Source: Gymnorhina tibicen
Lineage: Eukaryota; Chordata; Aves; Passeriformes; Artamidae
DNA: 64,000 bases
Direction: 5' to 3'
NCBI GenBank assembly: GCA_013399875.1
Contig: VXAZ01008014.1
Coordinates: 62,001 to 126,000, forward strand
The notes under the pieces were generated by a model, which worked only from the letters and a program-made list of their open reading frames with translations, searched no databases and was not told the origin of the DNA. The number at the start of each line of letters is the position of its first letter. Positions within the stretch are counted from its first letter, which is position 1. Positions 1 through 15,300 of this stretch are shown here, piece after piece. Made by a program: the position numbers and the translations under genes.

Positions 1-127
1 GAATTCTGCAACTAACATAATGAGTCCCAAGAGATTCACTATTTGTGTCAAATGGCAAAGGTTCTTGTAAGACATCTCAGGCAAGGTGGCTGTCCTGAAG
101 AACAGCCTCTTGGCCGTTTGCTGATAC

Positions 128-310
128 CTGATTGAAGGATGTCTCTTTTAAAGTCTGAGGCCCACGCTCCATCATTGCATGAAGTGGTTCCAGCACCTCA
201 AACATTCCCTTTACATTTCTTTCTCCAAAATAGAGACGAGACGCTTCTTCCAACCCTTCATGCCACATCTCGTGCCATAGGATGGCCACACGGATTAGCT
301 CTTCACTCAC
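128..310 (-). CDS. MTOR: MTOR exon 44 (residues 1984-2044, FRB domain)
   Basis: This exon is 183 nt and phase 0 at both ends; the donor is GTATCAG. It encodes the first part of the FKBP12-rapamycin binding domain, from [16 protein letters not shown] to KETSFNQ. Ser2007 in EEASRLYFG is the equivalent of human Ser2035, the rapamycin-resistance site. The partner Trp2101/Phe2108 (human numbers) lie in the next exon, outside the window. Confidence 0.96.
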
Positions 311-3300
311 CTGTTTTAGGACAGAAAAAAAAGATTAAATGCCTAAAGAAATCCCTGAGACTGTGTCCTGACTTAAAAATGCAAAACTCCTTTCATCTCT
401 AATGTTATGAAATATTTGTTCCTGGCAGCCAGAGGGAGCCACAAGAACTACCATAGTGATGGCACATTTTTTTCTGCAAGAAGCTGACCAGGCTCTTCTG
501 ACCTTATTTGTTACCTTTGAAATTTTCTATATGCTTGTGTAGCTTGGCCTGAAACTATTATTTTTCATTTAGTCATAAAAATCTTTATCAAATTAATTAA
601 ATTACTCTTTCCATGCTATGCTCAGTAAGTTTTGTTTCTACTTTCCATTAAGCAAAAACACCTCTTTATGGAACAAAGATTTTTCATGTATTTCTTCTCT
701 AAAATTTATTCATAAGGAAATACAAAAACTCAGTGTGTGAATTATTTTAAAATTAAAGCATTCTCTGGAAATTACACTAATACCATAACTTCTACCATCT
801 GCAAATACCCCAAATTAATTGTACTTGAACAGCGTCAACAATGAATAGTCATTTTGTATTATTATAACTGACATCCATCCATCCAACATAACACACTTAA
901 TGCTACACTGAGCACTCACCATCATTGCCTGCTGCACCAGAGTGTTGCTGTGCTCACACATGTTTTTCAAGATCTTATTTGCAGCATTGTGCCGAGCAGT
1001 GGTTGTAGATTTAGAAGCCACAGTCAAAGGATAGATCAAAGCCTGCAAGGGACAGCAACCAATAATACTTTAGAACCCCACAGAAGAGCTACATAAATTT
1101 AAATAATTAGCAAAACATTAACAAACAGCAGCCTTAGAGATAAACAGGAGGAAGCAAGCTTGCTTCTGGAAAGTGGTGATAGAAATTTGCTACTGGAAGT
1201 CTTCTGACCCAAAAGGCTTTCAAGACTTTAATTCACTGAGCAGCAGAATGACATTGAGAGCCTCTTTCAAACTGGAAGAGCAAAAATAGGTTTTAGGATT
1301 TTGTGATATTCCACACTGTGGAAAGAAATTTAGATAAAACCTGTGAGGTAGGTTCTTAGTAATCACTTGAAGATATTTAAGGTGATTTGCACTACCCAGT
1401 AGACATTAAATTACATTAGACAAAAAAGTTATTCCCAGGCTGCATGGCTCATTCACCTCTTTCCATTTTTATATGAGCAGTGCTGAGGTGAAAGCAGCAG
1501 CAGCAACAGAAATTGTCCCCAGCCTCACTGTCATCACTTGCTGTGACTTCCTATGCAGGTATCTGGACTTGGTGAAATGGAACACAGGAAAGGCCTTAAC
1601 TGACACCTGTGAAAATTCCTCCTCTAAGCTAACGCTTACCTGGGGATGGTACCGACCAATGTCTGTGAGCAGCTGATGAATGAGACGTCCTACCAGTGGT
1701 CGAGGGGTGTCAATTCTGGCAATGAGCTGAGGGATAACCTGGTAGTAAGGATAAGGAAAATAAACACCCCTGTCATCTCATGTGTTCAGTGCACCAGGTG
1801 TTCTCCCCTCTCCTAGAGCCTCTCATAGCCTCTAAAGGGGACAGGGAAGCCCACTACTCATTTTTTGAGGTGGTCAGAGGGTAACATAAGGTTCCAAACA
1901 GAAATGTACAACAGCTCAATGAGATACAAGTGTTCTGTGCAAAACTGTTACAGGATACTGCTATGGAAAGATGCATCTTGAAGTATAATATAGGAAAGAA
2001 AGTATTTTTTAATTTAATTACAAGAGTCATTCTACAAGGCAATCCTGAAACAGATTATGGACTACATCAAAGCAGGACAGTGGTGTTTTATACTTGATCG
2101 CCACTGAATCCACATCATCTTTAATTTAAAAATTTTCATTCTTTCTCATTAATATGCACTAATCTGCATATAAGTACAGAAACATTTCTCATTTTTCTGT
2201 TCAAGATGCTTGTTAAATCAGTTACAGACTGTACCGCACACTGCTCTCAGCACTCACCTACAGAGGATTGTTTAGCAAAGGATCATCATGGATATCATCC
2301 AGCAAATCCCCAAACTAGCCCTAGAACTGGGATTTCTCTTTGTGTTATTTACCTGCAGCCAAGTGTCTATTTGGATTGCCTTGACTCCTTCTACCAAAGC
2401 CTCATTCACATCAGGCCAGTGACCATAGTCAAACCACAGAGTAAGGACTCTAAGAAAAAGAAATACTTTTGTTAGGAACAAACAAATGAACACACAACCA
2501 AAACAAAACAAAAAACACCAACCAACCAACAAAAAAAAAAAAACACCAAAAAAACTCCAACCAAACAAAAAAACCCCAACCAAAAGCCCAAGACTCATTT
2601 ACAAGCAACTTTTCTTCCCAGAACCCTCAGAGAGCAGTGATAATCTAACAAAAATTAGCCTGGACTGAAGCATTCACTTAATTCAACCATAACAAAAAAA
2701 AGCAGAAATGTGTTCTACCTAATCTGAAACCATGTGCTCTTATCAGCTGGATTTCATTTACTATGTACTTCATGTACCTTAAAGTGTCTTGTAGGTTGTT
2801 GCCTCGAGACAGAGAGATGGATCGAAAGAAACCCTGGACAGCAGGGACTGTGTACATCAAGAGGGTCTTGGATAAATCCTTTTGGAATGAAAATTACTGC
2901 ATTAGTTCTATGCAAGCACATCAGCCCGCATGAATCCTAAACTCAAGAAAGGGAAAGAGGAAGAAATATGTAGAAATACAGATGTAATCCCCATTGTAGC
3001 TGACTTCTGCTCATACTCTTCACAGGACATGTTGCTCCTTAGAATTTTATGTCTTGCTTGACTACACAAAGGTCTTTCACCCTGGCAGGGAAAACGCCAT
3101 AAAGTGGTTTTATACTTCAGTTTGTTTGCAAAGCTACAGACAGCAAAGCAGCCTAAAACCTACCACCTTACCAACTGGTAAATGAAAGAGATTCCTCACA
3201 GTCTTCCATGAAGGGCTTAAGTAGCAGAACTTGTTAATGCACTGTATCACCTATGACAGCCACCTCAGCCTCTGCTTTACGTCACAGCTAATAATCATTT

Positions 3301-6300
3301 GCATTAATTTAGCCCATAAAATTTTCCTGTGTCTAAGCAGTAAGTACCAATCTCTCAACATGAAGAGGGAGGAAGGAGGGTACCTCAGTGACTTTTTTCT
3401 GCACTGGGGATGGGATGGGGCTGTTCTCAGTGCTCTCTGCATCACTCTCACTGTTGCTGCCCTCGGTGTTAGCACTGGTGATGCTGGCTCCGCTCGCATG
3501 ACGGAGTTTCTTCTTCTCATCTCTGGCTTGGTTTTGATGTTTATAGTGAAGCACTGCTTCAAAGTTCATCACTGCCCAGGCATGCCAGGCCTGCCAACAG
3601 GAGAGAACAGAGGTTGGAAGATGACTCCTTTCTGCAACATGCACTTTCTAATTGTTAGATATAGTCCAACCTTTCTGTGTCTGCAAACAACAGCAGTAAG
3701 TAATACCCTGCAGACAACACAATGCTTTGATTTCTCTAATTGCTTGCAATTTGAACTGTCTTATTATCTTAAATAACATCATGTTGAGTTCTTGGCCAGG
3801 AAATCCCTGTTGAATATTAAAGCAAATGAGCTCGGTACCAAAAATTAAATTATGTTCGCATATACCTTAATTTTTCAAAGGCTAAAATGAACATTAGTAT
3901 GTTAGGACTAAGGGATGTGTGATGGGAAAAAATACAGGAGATGGCTGTCCCAGAGAAGATCTGGCACCAAATATTAATTGAAATATCACAACCCTGAAAT
4001 CAAGGGCTCTTTGGAGAATTAACAACAGAGCTACTTTCCTTGTTCAAGTATACTAACTGAGAACAAGTTAAATTTTTCCATTTTCTTTCTCCTTCATTGC
4101 TAACTGACAGGAGAGATTCTTAAAAGCAAGAACAGAAACAGAATTGTGGCCTAGTTTTACCAACCAGATAAAATTCTAAACAAGAATCTCATGGTTGCCT
4201 CCGGCCACTTTCTTTGGTTTTTGGTTCTGTTTTGGTTTTTTGAATCCTACTGGCAGTAACAAGGCAGACAGTTATAGGAGATCTTCCAATGAACATCTTC
4301 CTTTCCTGTAGTATGGGATATGATCAAATTTATCTGGAAACTTTTCTGTTTGAAAATGACCTTGTACCAGTTGCGATCATGCTCCGTTGCGGCACTGTAG
4401 TATTGCAAGACTTTGGGGATGGTGCTCTCATTGATGCCTTGCAGGTTCAGCTGCCACTCACCCAGTTTCAGGAAACACCTGGTTAAGCAAAGGGATTATT
4501 GATTCAAAACCTAAAATGAAAACAAAGCCTCTGGATTAAAAGGCAAACTTGTTATCTGGAGTCTAAAAGACATTTCATGTGGTGAATCCAGTCAGGAAGC
4601 TTCTCCTGCAGGCTGGATGCAAGGTTCAAAATATCTCCATCTTGCTTGTAGTGTGGAATTAACTAGTTGAAGGTTTAATTTAAGAGGAAAGGTGGGGATT
4701 GAACTTTTTTCCTCATCTATATGAGTTATAAAATAAATGTAAGAAGTAGGTAACAGCAACATCGAAAGACTTCATCAGTCTGTGCTGATAAAATGCATAC
4801 ACATGTGCTGGTGAGCTGTACTGACCACCATATGAATGAGCCTTCTGGGGAGAACACTGACAGACAATGGAAACACAGAGGAATTGTTCTTCCCCCAGCC
4901 AGAACCCCATTAAGTCATTCCCTCCTAGAGGAAAGGAAAAACAACATATTTTTACTGCAGCAGGGTGAGGTTGTCAAGGTTTGTGCAAAACTTAATACTT
5001 TGCTCCCTCAGCAGGCTTTAAATGCCACAGTTACATGGCTGTCCTTTCTGTATTTTGAGTTTTCCAGAAAGCATACTGCAAGACAAACATTGTATGCAAA
5101 TCATTACTAATTTGTTTTCCATTTAAGTCACTGAAAAAATAAGACAATGGTGTTACCAAGTTCCCATTCTCATAAAAGCAAATTGAGTGCATGCCTCCCT
5201 TCAAAAAAAGCAAACCTTCAATAGAAGCACTATAAAATTTTTAATTTAAACTGAAAAAAACAGATCTGGCACCTACAGAGCCACAGAGAAAATGGAGAAA
5301 GGGTTTTTAATGCAACAGTATTATAAGAGACCATCACATGCTGGGCACTTACTGCCCAAAGCACTGCTGTTGTGCTTGGCAGCCTGTGTACTTAATACAG
5401 ATGTGCCAGGCGTGTGGTAAGCGTTTCTTTCCTAGTGACTGAATCTCCTGAAAAGCAAAGAAACAGCCATGCTGAGAGCTCTGCCTTCTGCCAGCGAGCC
5501 ACAGTGCTGGAAAAATACAACTACCCACCAGCAACAAATACAAGCTTGTTTAGGCTGATGTGTCGCAGTAACACTTACTGAACATTACATGGTAGATAAG
5601 AATGTAATACCAAAGCAGCTACATGAGAAATCCCCTGTTCCTTTAGTCAAAGCATGAGCTTCGTCTGAAATGTGTCACCTGCAGGGACCCTGCACCTCAG
5701 GAAAGCCTTTGGTTTCAGTCTAGAGCTAAAGGGTGCCCCAGGACCCTGTGCTGACCGTGCCATGAGCTTATGGAGCTCCTGCTTGTGCTGCTGGTCCTCG
5801 GTGGCGATGGCATGCTGGGCCTGCTGCTGCATGGTCTGCACAAAGTGCTGCATGTGCTGGAACGCGTCGATCTGCAAAGCGATGATGGAGGCAGTGAGGA
5901 CCACAGGGCTTAAATACAACGTCTCAAGGGAGGAAGAAAATATGGAAATGAATTTTCATTGAAATAAAAATATATGGTTTTCTTTCAAAGCTTTTCAGCC
6001 ATTGACATCCCTCTAAAGTCACTTTACACTTTCAATATGTCCAAATAAATGAAGAGGTTAGAGATTCTTGTTGTCTCTGAAATTGCTAAACTGAGGAACA
6101 AATAACTGCATCCTTCCGATGCCAGGCACACCTTCATTATTATACAGAGAGCCAAAGGTATGACTGACTGTAACACGAGTTAACACCATGCTCTGATGTG
6201 CAAGAACTCAACTCTGCCAAAGTAACAAGGTCACCTGTACAGGGAGAAAACTTCAACAGCAGAGAATGTCCTGTTACTGCCCACACAGTGTGAGATTCTA

Positions 6301-9300
6301 GTACAGATACAGGGATACCTCATTTGCAGCTGAGCATGAACTAAGTCTGGCAATTCCAACAATCAAATGTTTACAGCTTACAAACTGTATCTGACCAGGA
6401 CAATACTGAAAAGACAGGATCACAAATCCAGAGAAGCCTACCTATAATATGCTATGGCCAGACAAAAAAAAGACAGTTTGAGAAAATAATGCCTGAAGGA
6501 AAACCTGCAGCTTCCTGATCTTTCCTCCTAACCTTTCAGCTTTGGCTAGGCTTGAAGTACACACCATGGGACACTAATGTTGAGCTGTTTCAACAAATTG
6601 AAGTCTAGATTTCTCCTAAGGTTATTGAAGAAGTACAAACGTGCATTGCTCCTTTGCCAGAATACTACATAGGGCAGTAGTGCTAAAGTAACTTGCTCTA
6701 CCAAATTCTGAGGAAAAAAAAAAAAACTTTTTAAAATGCCTTGGAAAGAATTCTGGGGTAGGAAAATCCAAAATTAAAGATTTAAGAAAAAAGTATGCAC
6801 ACTTCACTGGAAAGAACTAAGAGTAAAGCTCCTGCAATCTGCAAGGTAATTTCAGGTTAGAAACTGCAGAATATGCTGTTAGAAGCCTAATTTGTTTCTG
6901 TGCATCTATAGGAATGAGCTATGTTAGAGACAAGAACCACCTCCCATTCAAATGTCAGCGTGCACAACTCAGTGGTGAGGAAAAGGGTATTAGCCCAGGG
7001 TGAAAAAAAAGAAAGTATCATACTCTTAACATTAAGTGCATTCCACAGCTGGTAACCTAGCTGTAAGGGACGGGGTGGGGGGAAGGGGAGCGAGGTGGTA
7101 CATAACAATCTTCTAAATAGATATGCTAGACATCCATTAAAAATAGACAAAATATATTGCCCAACAGTATCAGTAAAGAATATCATCTTTTTATTATGTG
7201 CCCCTCTTCTCATATCTAGACACACTCAACAATCTGTTCTTCAGTTTCCATTAATATTGAAAACTGATCGCCATAAACTGACAGATGGAGCACTTAAAAC
7301 TGAAAGCAGTTAAGTTTTCCAGAACAACTCAGTTCCTAAGTTTGTATATGCAGCCTTTTTATGGGATATGGCTTAGAACGCAGCTGCTGGCACAGGTCCT
7401 TGTTAGAAGAAATGTGATAGGGTTTACTTATCCATTTTTATCTGTTGTTTAAGAAAAGACTGTTGTGGAGCTCTGCAAGTGCTGTGTGGTTGGTTTCCTT
7501 CTAGATGCCAGCTTTTTTCCTGCTGGATTTGGCAAGTGCCAAAATGGCAGTACTGAAAACATTTTAGGTCAACAGAAAAACCTTGAACTGCTCAGCTAGA
7601 AAAAATGGTCATTTCCCAACATACCAGCCTACATCAGCAGCTTATTACTTAGGATACCAAATCAAGTGAACACACACAGTTACATAAAACTACACACATC
7701 ACCAGGTGTAACTATGTATTAATCTGTCGATATCAGTTTTCTCCCACCTTCATGGGCTCCACCTATTCTTGCATCAGTTAATTTTAGACATGTTCTCCCA
7801 CCCCCTCAATCTTTGTGCCTTCTCTCATTCTGCTTTCCACCACTGCACCAATGTCCATCTATTTCTTGACCGCAAGTCAAACACTGCAAAACACAAGTTT
7901 CCCTCACAGAGGCAGGCAAAGACCCCACATACTTCTGGCGTCATTTACTGAAGAAGGTAGGAGGCAATTTCATTGTTTTACAGAGCCAACAGAACCAGGC
8001 CTCAGCAACAGCTCCTTCTGCCTTTTTAATTCAAATAAAGAATAGTTAGGTCGTGGCAATGTTCCCACAGCAATGGCTCTGCTCCAGCGCTGGCAATCCC
8101 AAAGGCAGAAAAAATAATAAGTATGTGGCAAACATGAGGATAAATGGAGGCTTTAATGTATATTAAAAAAAAAGATAACTTATCCAGTCTGGAGCTTATT
8201 GGATTTGATTATGTAAATTCTCCCTGTGCTGCAATGTCAAAAACATTCACCCTGGGCTCTCTGGAGCCAAGCTGTTCCCATGACAAAAGCCCCTGTACTT
8301 TTCAGCTCTCTTTCACTTGGAAATTTCCAATAATCTCTTAGTAAAAATCAGTTCTGCTCAGCAACTAATTGCAAACTGTTCAGGACACTTCTCAAACTGG
8401 TAATAAACCCCCCTTTACTTCCCTTTTTCAGCATATAACCGTGACCACAGGTAGAGTTTAGAGACCTGGCAATCAGAACAGTGGATGAAAAATCAAGTAC
8501 CAAACCTACACAGGACAAAAGAGCTACTACTGACCGTTAATCTTGGCTGCATCCTTTGGGTACCAGCTACTGGTTTAGCAAAAATAATCTTTCCATGTAT
8601 GAAATAAAATTAGGGCCAGATTTTCTCTGCCTTACAGAGTTTTAAAGGAAAAAAAAGCTTACAATCTGAATAACAATAAGGACAGGAATTAGTTACTCTC
8701 TTTTAGAGGAGCAAAAGTAAAACCTCCAGCCTTGCCTTTGTTCTGTGGGGAACATGAAGAGCTAACGTGTATGGCATTTCACAAAACCTGAGCAGTGAAA
8801 CAGAACACTGTGTTCTCCTGTACCTTACGGGCGCTCTTCCACATGTGCTTCATGTACGCATAAGTCACTTGGGGATGGACTGTTGGCAGTGGGTGATCCA
8901 GCTGTCGAGATGGATCTACTCCCAAGAGCAGGACAAGAGTCTTATGGGCCAAAGCCTGGAAAAAGTGGCAAAGACAAAAAGCAGCTTAAAACAAGCACAT
9001 TGTTACCTTCAGCTCATATTGCTTCAGAATTGCCCAACACTAAAAAAGTACATCTGACTCTCCAGATACAACACAGACACAGGAGACTCCCTGGACTCAT
9101 AAGAATACCACATGATAAACCATATGTCTTCCTTTGGATCAGAGCATTAGATTCTCATTTCAGAAGCCAGTAGAAAGTGTAAAGTCTCTGTTTAAAGTAT
9201 TTGGTGATAAATTTTGTGGTGAATGTTAAAATAGAACTAATGTTTAGCAGTAACATTGCATTCTAGATTCGACTCTCTGCTGTAGCAGAGAGAGCTATTA

Positions 9301-12300
9301 TTAATAATCTCCAGTGCTGCATAAAAACTTCCAGTTACAGCATGCAATAAAAAATTGGCTCAGGGGCTCTCAGGTATAATACCAGTCCTACAAAAATAAC
9401 CTTGGCTACAAGCATGAACTCTATGCTGGTTACAATTTTAGCATTTCAACAATTTCTGACTAGTTTCCTCCTCAGAGGAGAGCCCATCCCACTTGGGTAA
9501 TGAAAGCATTTAGGAATGCTCAAGTTTGAAGCAGCACAGCAAAGCCAGTCGTCCGAAAACCTACTGAAGAGGACAGAGCCTGACAATGCTCACCAGCCTC
9601 CCACTCTTGCCACATAAGCTGGCATACTTGAGCCAAGTTCTCATGTCCTCATGAGGATTCACAACAAGAGATCGAACCATCAATATTCTTTGCCAGTCTT
9701 CCACGATTCGCTGACAGCCCTGAGAGGAAAAAGAAGGGAGAACGTGTTAGTGTTTGGTCTCCAGTGTACTGCACAGACCCTTGATTCAGAATCTGAAGGG
9801 ACTTCCATCAAGATAGAGACTTCTGTGCCCATAATTCACAGTAGACTGACATTACAGAATCACACAGAATCACAGAATGAACTAGGTTGGAAAAGACCTT
9901 TAAGATCATCTAGTCCAACCTATGACATAACACCTCCTCATCAACTAAACCACGGCACTGAGTGCCACATCCAGTCTTTTTTTAAACACATCCAGGGATG
10001 GTGACTCCACCACTTCCCTGGGCAGACAATTCCAGCGCGCACTCTTTCAGAGAATTTTTTTCTAAAGTCTAACCTAAACTTTCCTTGATGCAGCTTAAGA
10101 CTCTGTCTTAAGGAACTGTCTATTTCTTTAACACTGCAGTGTGTGAAGAAGGTTCAGTCCCTGACTCTTACAGTCTGCAGGCAGCTCAGTGCTTTCAGTC
10201 TAACGATATCATCTAATGGAAAAAGGACAAAAGCTCCTAAAGCTGAAATGCACCCAAAAATCAAGAAAGCTCTTCATACAATTCCAAAGTGAGTCAAAGT
10301 GCCTTCCAAAGTACCTTCTCAACCTATTTTTGGTTTAAATATCAACATGGAGATGGTAGAAAACCAAATGGTTGCAAAGAAATTTTTGTTATTACCCTTT
10401 TCCTTGCATATATTGCTTTTGGACGCTGGCACCTCTAAACTGGTTTTCTGCCAGAAACTGCAGCTCCAACTGCTGTGCTGCTTGTGCAAGCATTGTCTGG
10501 TTCTTGTCTGTCTGATGGGAGAGGCACAACACTGTCAGAGCAGGTTGAGTCTATATTTCAAACATTCAAGGATGCTACAGAGAAGTAGAATTGAGGAAGG
10601 GACCATAGCAACCGAATCCATGGTGCTTGATATAGTGGCCAAGTATAGGGTAACAGTGATACTATTCAGCCAGAGACTACTTAGTTTTGAGGTAAACAAA
10701 AGATTTTCCAATGGCAGCAAGGACCTTAGCACCAAAGAAGTTGTTCTTTCCCTTTTTCTTTTTCCCCCAAGTTGAGGGTTGGGAAGGCAAAGCTTGTTTT
10801 CTAACACCCAAATAAACTTCTTCCAATAGGCATTTAAAAATTATTAAAAAACAGCTATAAAACGTTCAAGAACTGAATGTACTGCTTTCAGGATTATAAA
10901 AAGCTGTATTCAGACATTACACTTCCTGCCATTTCAGCTTCTCTACCCCAGTGGAATGGTCCTGAGCTTTTCCAGACAGGAATGCAGATTGGAGACTACA
11001 AGCTTTGTCACAGTTTCCCAAACAGCTAAAAAATATACAGCAGGCTTTCATAAGGTGGCAGATTATAGCCGTGAAGAATGTCCCAGTGAAGAACTCTGCC
11101 CAGGGAAAAGGTCTTCCTCCAGGCAGCATTTTACCTTAGTTATGCCCTTTTTGTCTTTTACCCCCTTCTCTTGCAGAAATCACCTCTTTGAACAGTATTC
11201 CTGTAGGTACTACTGCATCTGAGGATATTCACTTTCACTGTAGGGATGCCTCTTATAAGGAAATAGTGTCAAATATTTGTCTGATTTAAATTTTCAGAGG
11301 TACTTTGGATTTTTGATGTTTAGAAAGGCACAAACTTCTCTTTCAATACAGGAAAATCAACATTGCTAAAGGTCTCTTCTGAAAGGTCAAGGTTAATCAT
11401 AGCATCGTTTAGATTGGAAAAGATCTTTACGATTATCAACTCCAACCATAAACGTAACACTGCCAATTGCACCACTAAGCCATGTCCCTAGGTGTTACCA
11501 ATCAGCTGGAAATGTTCTTGTAAGAGGTCCAAAAGGAACAAGATAATCTTTTATTTTACAAGCATGTGAATTCTCTGACTAGTTTTCCAGCATTTGGAGA
11601 GAATTCACTTCTTAAAATGCATCCAGCCAGGTAAAAAGTTTAAACTAGCCTGATCCAAACCAGTATTTCCAGATGTAATCCAATATTGAGATAAGCAGCC
11701 TTGGAGATGTTACTAGTGTCTCTCTTCTGTACACATGTATTTCAAGGCTTAGTTTACCCTTTTAAAGTGTCCTATCAGCAGAGACCTCAGGAACATTAAC
11801 CTGGGGGGAAAAAAAAAAAAAAAAAGCCCAAACCAAAACCCCAGACAACCAGGACAAGCACAAATGAGATGGAGCACACAGCCATGTGAGCGTGGACATT
11901 ACTAGGATGGAAAGAGACATGTAAAGATTTACTGAGCCACCACACTGACTCAAAAGGAAGCCATTCATGCCAGCCCATCAGCATCTCCATCCTTGACCTT
12001 TACATGGAAGTACCTGCAGTCTTTCCCACCAGATCTGGCGGATGATCTCACGGCGTTCTGGTACAAGTTTATACTGGATAACCTCTTCCAGCTCTGACAG
12101 CATCTGGCAGGATACCATAGCCTGAAGGAAAAAATCACATTCCATCCCAATCACTACACAACAAATCTGTAATTAAGGAACAGTGTTTTGGCATCAAAAT
12201 CTTAAATATATAGGCTGCCCAACAGATAAAGGACCAACTGCTATATACTGGTACCTAGATGACCTGCTGATTCAAACTCCCTAAATGTCAATTCTTATTT

Positions 12301-15300
12301 CTTTTGAGGGGGTGGACCTCACTTCACTTTTAGTTTGTCCCAAAGCTGCTCCTGCAAAGCTGTATTTCTTATCTGACAAAAGCCATCTAGCTTGTGGGCC
12401 TACATAGGTCTTATATTTGAGGCAAGCACTACTCTGAAGTTTTATGCACCTTTTAGAGACGGTTTGAAGCAGCAATGAAGGGAATGAAGTCTGAGAGCTA
12501 CACTTACCCCATAGGCTCGACTGTAACTCTCTCCTGCCATGGCAGTCAGCTCAGCATCCAGCAGGTCTCTGGCTTTGTCAATGCACTGAAATAGAACAAG
12601 ATATTAGGGCAAAGGTAGTGTGTTTCATCTAGAGTCAACTGTTGAAGCTGCTGTTCAGCTGTTTCATCTCCAATGGACAAAGCTGGCATTGTTCCCACTC
12701 TCCCAACAAGAACTAGGAAAGGATCTTATCAATAGAAAGATTTGACAGGAAAACAGTGTCCAGGGCACATATAGGGGAAGTCAAGGGAGCTTTACTCATC
12801 ATCTGCACAGTTTGAAATTTGTCTTCCTACAAAATCAAAGTTTGCAGTATTTCTAATCCTACTGTCATTACAGAGATCATCATTAACAACATTTGTTGAG
12901 GAAAAGTTCACATTTTAGTGCAAGAGAGTTGGTTACAAAAAGGAGCCTCAAGAAATGTCTCGATACCATACAATGAAAGAAAACAGCTTTCACTGTTTTA
13001 CATAACCCAACAGGATTTTATGAATTTTACAGGACAGCAAATTCCATTTCTCATCCTCAAACTAAGACAGGCTCTTCAAGCATGAAATAAATCCTGCTCT
13101 AGTTCTAGTCATTATATAATCTCTCACCTATAGCTTTTCCTGTTCAAAATGTTAAAGGTTAATCACAAACTCTACCCTTTTGAATGCCTGGTTAATTTTA
13201 CTGTGCACATCACCCAAAAATCTATGTACGGGTTTTGACAGCACAGATTCAATTACTCCTTTATCTAAGCTGGCAAGCCACCACAAAATTCTGAGAAATG
13301 GGACTTGAGCTTCCTTGGAAAGTAAAGGACAGGTTTCACATCTACAGAGTCGCTCTGCAAATCTCCTCTGTGACAAACAAGCGTTACCAATACAGCTCTG
13401 TTTAACAGACTCATTCCTTGTCCTGGTATCTCAGTCTAAGATTTGAGATTTATCAATGCTACCAGAAAAATTATAGTTATTGTACATTATATATATGAGC
13501 ACTTCACTGAAAAAGCTGTAAGAGAAGGAAGTGCACAAAAAATCCATTAGGAATCTTACAGGTGTCTCAGGCATTCCTGGCAATTTACAATCAGTGCTTT
13601 GTAGAACGGAACCTCTGCTGACATAATCCTTGTGCCTTGCCTGTCTAGAAAAGAGGCACAGAAGTAATAAAAGACTAAGGCATTCTTCTGTACTACAGCA
13701 CTGGACAACTACTATTTGTACATACATTCACTGCTATGTTTCTGGAAATACAAGGTAAGATCTATCAGCCAGGTCTAATACATCCATGGAAAAAACATTA
13801 TTGGGAAATTCATAGGTTATAGCCAACTGCTTTAAAACAGCCTGTTCTTCCATGAAACTCTATAGTCTAGAACATCTTAAACCAGGTTTTGGGATACCAA
13901 CAAGGAAGATAATTACTTGCTGAGCCAGTGAGAAAAGGTCCTGATGCAGTGCTAGTACAGCCCTGTAGAAAGCACCATCATGGGTGTCCCTGGGGATCAT
14001 GCAGGTATATTCTTCCATGCTGTCCCACTGACCTGCAGAGACACAGATATCCTCAGTAACACAACAGCCTTCTCTGCAATGTGAGAACAGAACAGATCTA
14101 TGATGTGGTGCTTAGACATCAGTGCCTAGGCCTGAGAACTATGTGGTACTTCTGCATTTAAGTCAGCTCTCCAACAGCTTGTCTTTGGCAGGGACGCTGT
14201 TATACACATAAACATACACATAGCTACAGACAAGAAAGACATAGGCATTTTTCTTCAAGACAAATTGTTATCCTTGTGGAAAAGGTTCTTTCATTCTTTG
14301 CGATGAAAAAGTTAAAATTCTGACACTTCCAGAACATTTGAATGAATTAGTGCCATACAAAGCAAAAGATGCATTTTTCTAAGCAAAGGCTGGCAGAGAG
14401 CAAGTGATTCATAAGCTTCTCTAGTAAATATCAAGATAGATAGTGGACATTTGGACCACTATAGATTTATTCCACTTAAGACTGTCTACTCAGCAGACAC
14501 AACCTCTAAAATGCTCAACAGATACTGTTCTTGTAATTAAGAGTCTGCCACAAATCTGAGAAAGTCTTTTTATCTCATTTCCAGCCTGGGCTCTATTCAG
14601 TGTAAAGCCAAGCAAAAGGGAGCATTTAAGCAACTGATCATCTGCTCAGACCACTCTGTTACTAGAGACCACACTGGGAGACTTGATGTAAATGCAGGTT
14701 TTCCAAAGGACTTCAATATGGAATGACACTTCATTTTCCAATGCCAGTAATGTGGTTCCTTGATGTTGCTCTTTCCTGTATTCTGTAGTTCTGAAGTAAG
14801 TTAAAACTATCTGTACTTGCACCTCATAGGCTGTCGCACCCCAGCACAGGAGGATACGTTACCTAGACCCCAAGCAGCAGCAGCAGCCATCCTGGCCATC
14901 TTAGCTTGAGTTTCATCATTCACCTGGGTCCACTTTTCACAGCATTGCTGGTGGAGCTGCCCCCTAAGAAGAATCCACAATTTCTGATCAGCAAAAAGCA
15001 TCTTTCAAGAATTCTGCCTCATTAAACCACTTCCCACTGATAAGACAACAACTAGCCCCACCGTTCTTTTTATACTGAGTGGAGAATAGGATTTGACTCA
15101 TCTGGCCAACTCATGCTAGTCTGATGACAAATATCCTATCATCAGAAAATAATTTTAAGGCACACTACGTTTTGAAAATACACACCCAAAGAGAAGTTTG
15201 CATTTGTCCTCAGCAGCTCTTAATGCCTACTTTACAAATTGGACTGATAATACCAGTCTATAAATACAGGGGAAAAAAAAAAATCATTCTCAAGAAAACA

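Larger units (their letters stand above)
311..12013. other. Intronic sequence between MTOR exons 34 and 44
   Basis: Outside the listed exons this is MTOR intron. The largest empty stretches are introns 36 (5872-8823) and 34 (9720-12013). Intron 36 holds nothing I recognise. Intron 34 holds two CR1 tail fragments and a poly(A) run. The remaining ORFs here are short and unrelated to known proteins. Confidence 0.6.

Noticed and set aside
1..127. Possible further MTOR exon (rest of FRB)
   Set aside because: The sequence left of exon 44 reads as intron; the next exon must lie beyond the window.
3231..3776. 181-codon plus-strand ORF
   Set aside because: It lies antisense over MTOR exon 39; codon constraint of the real exon explains the open frame.
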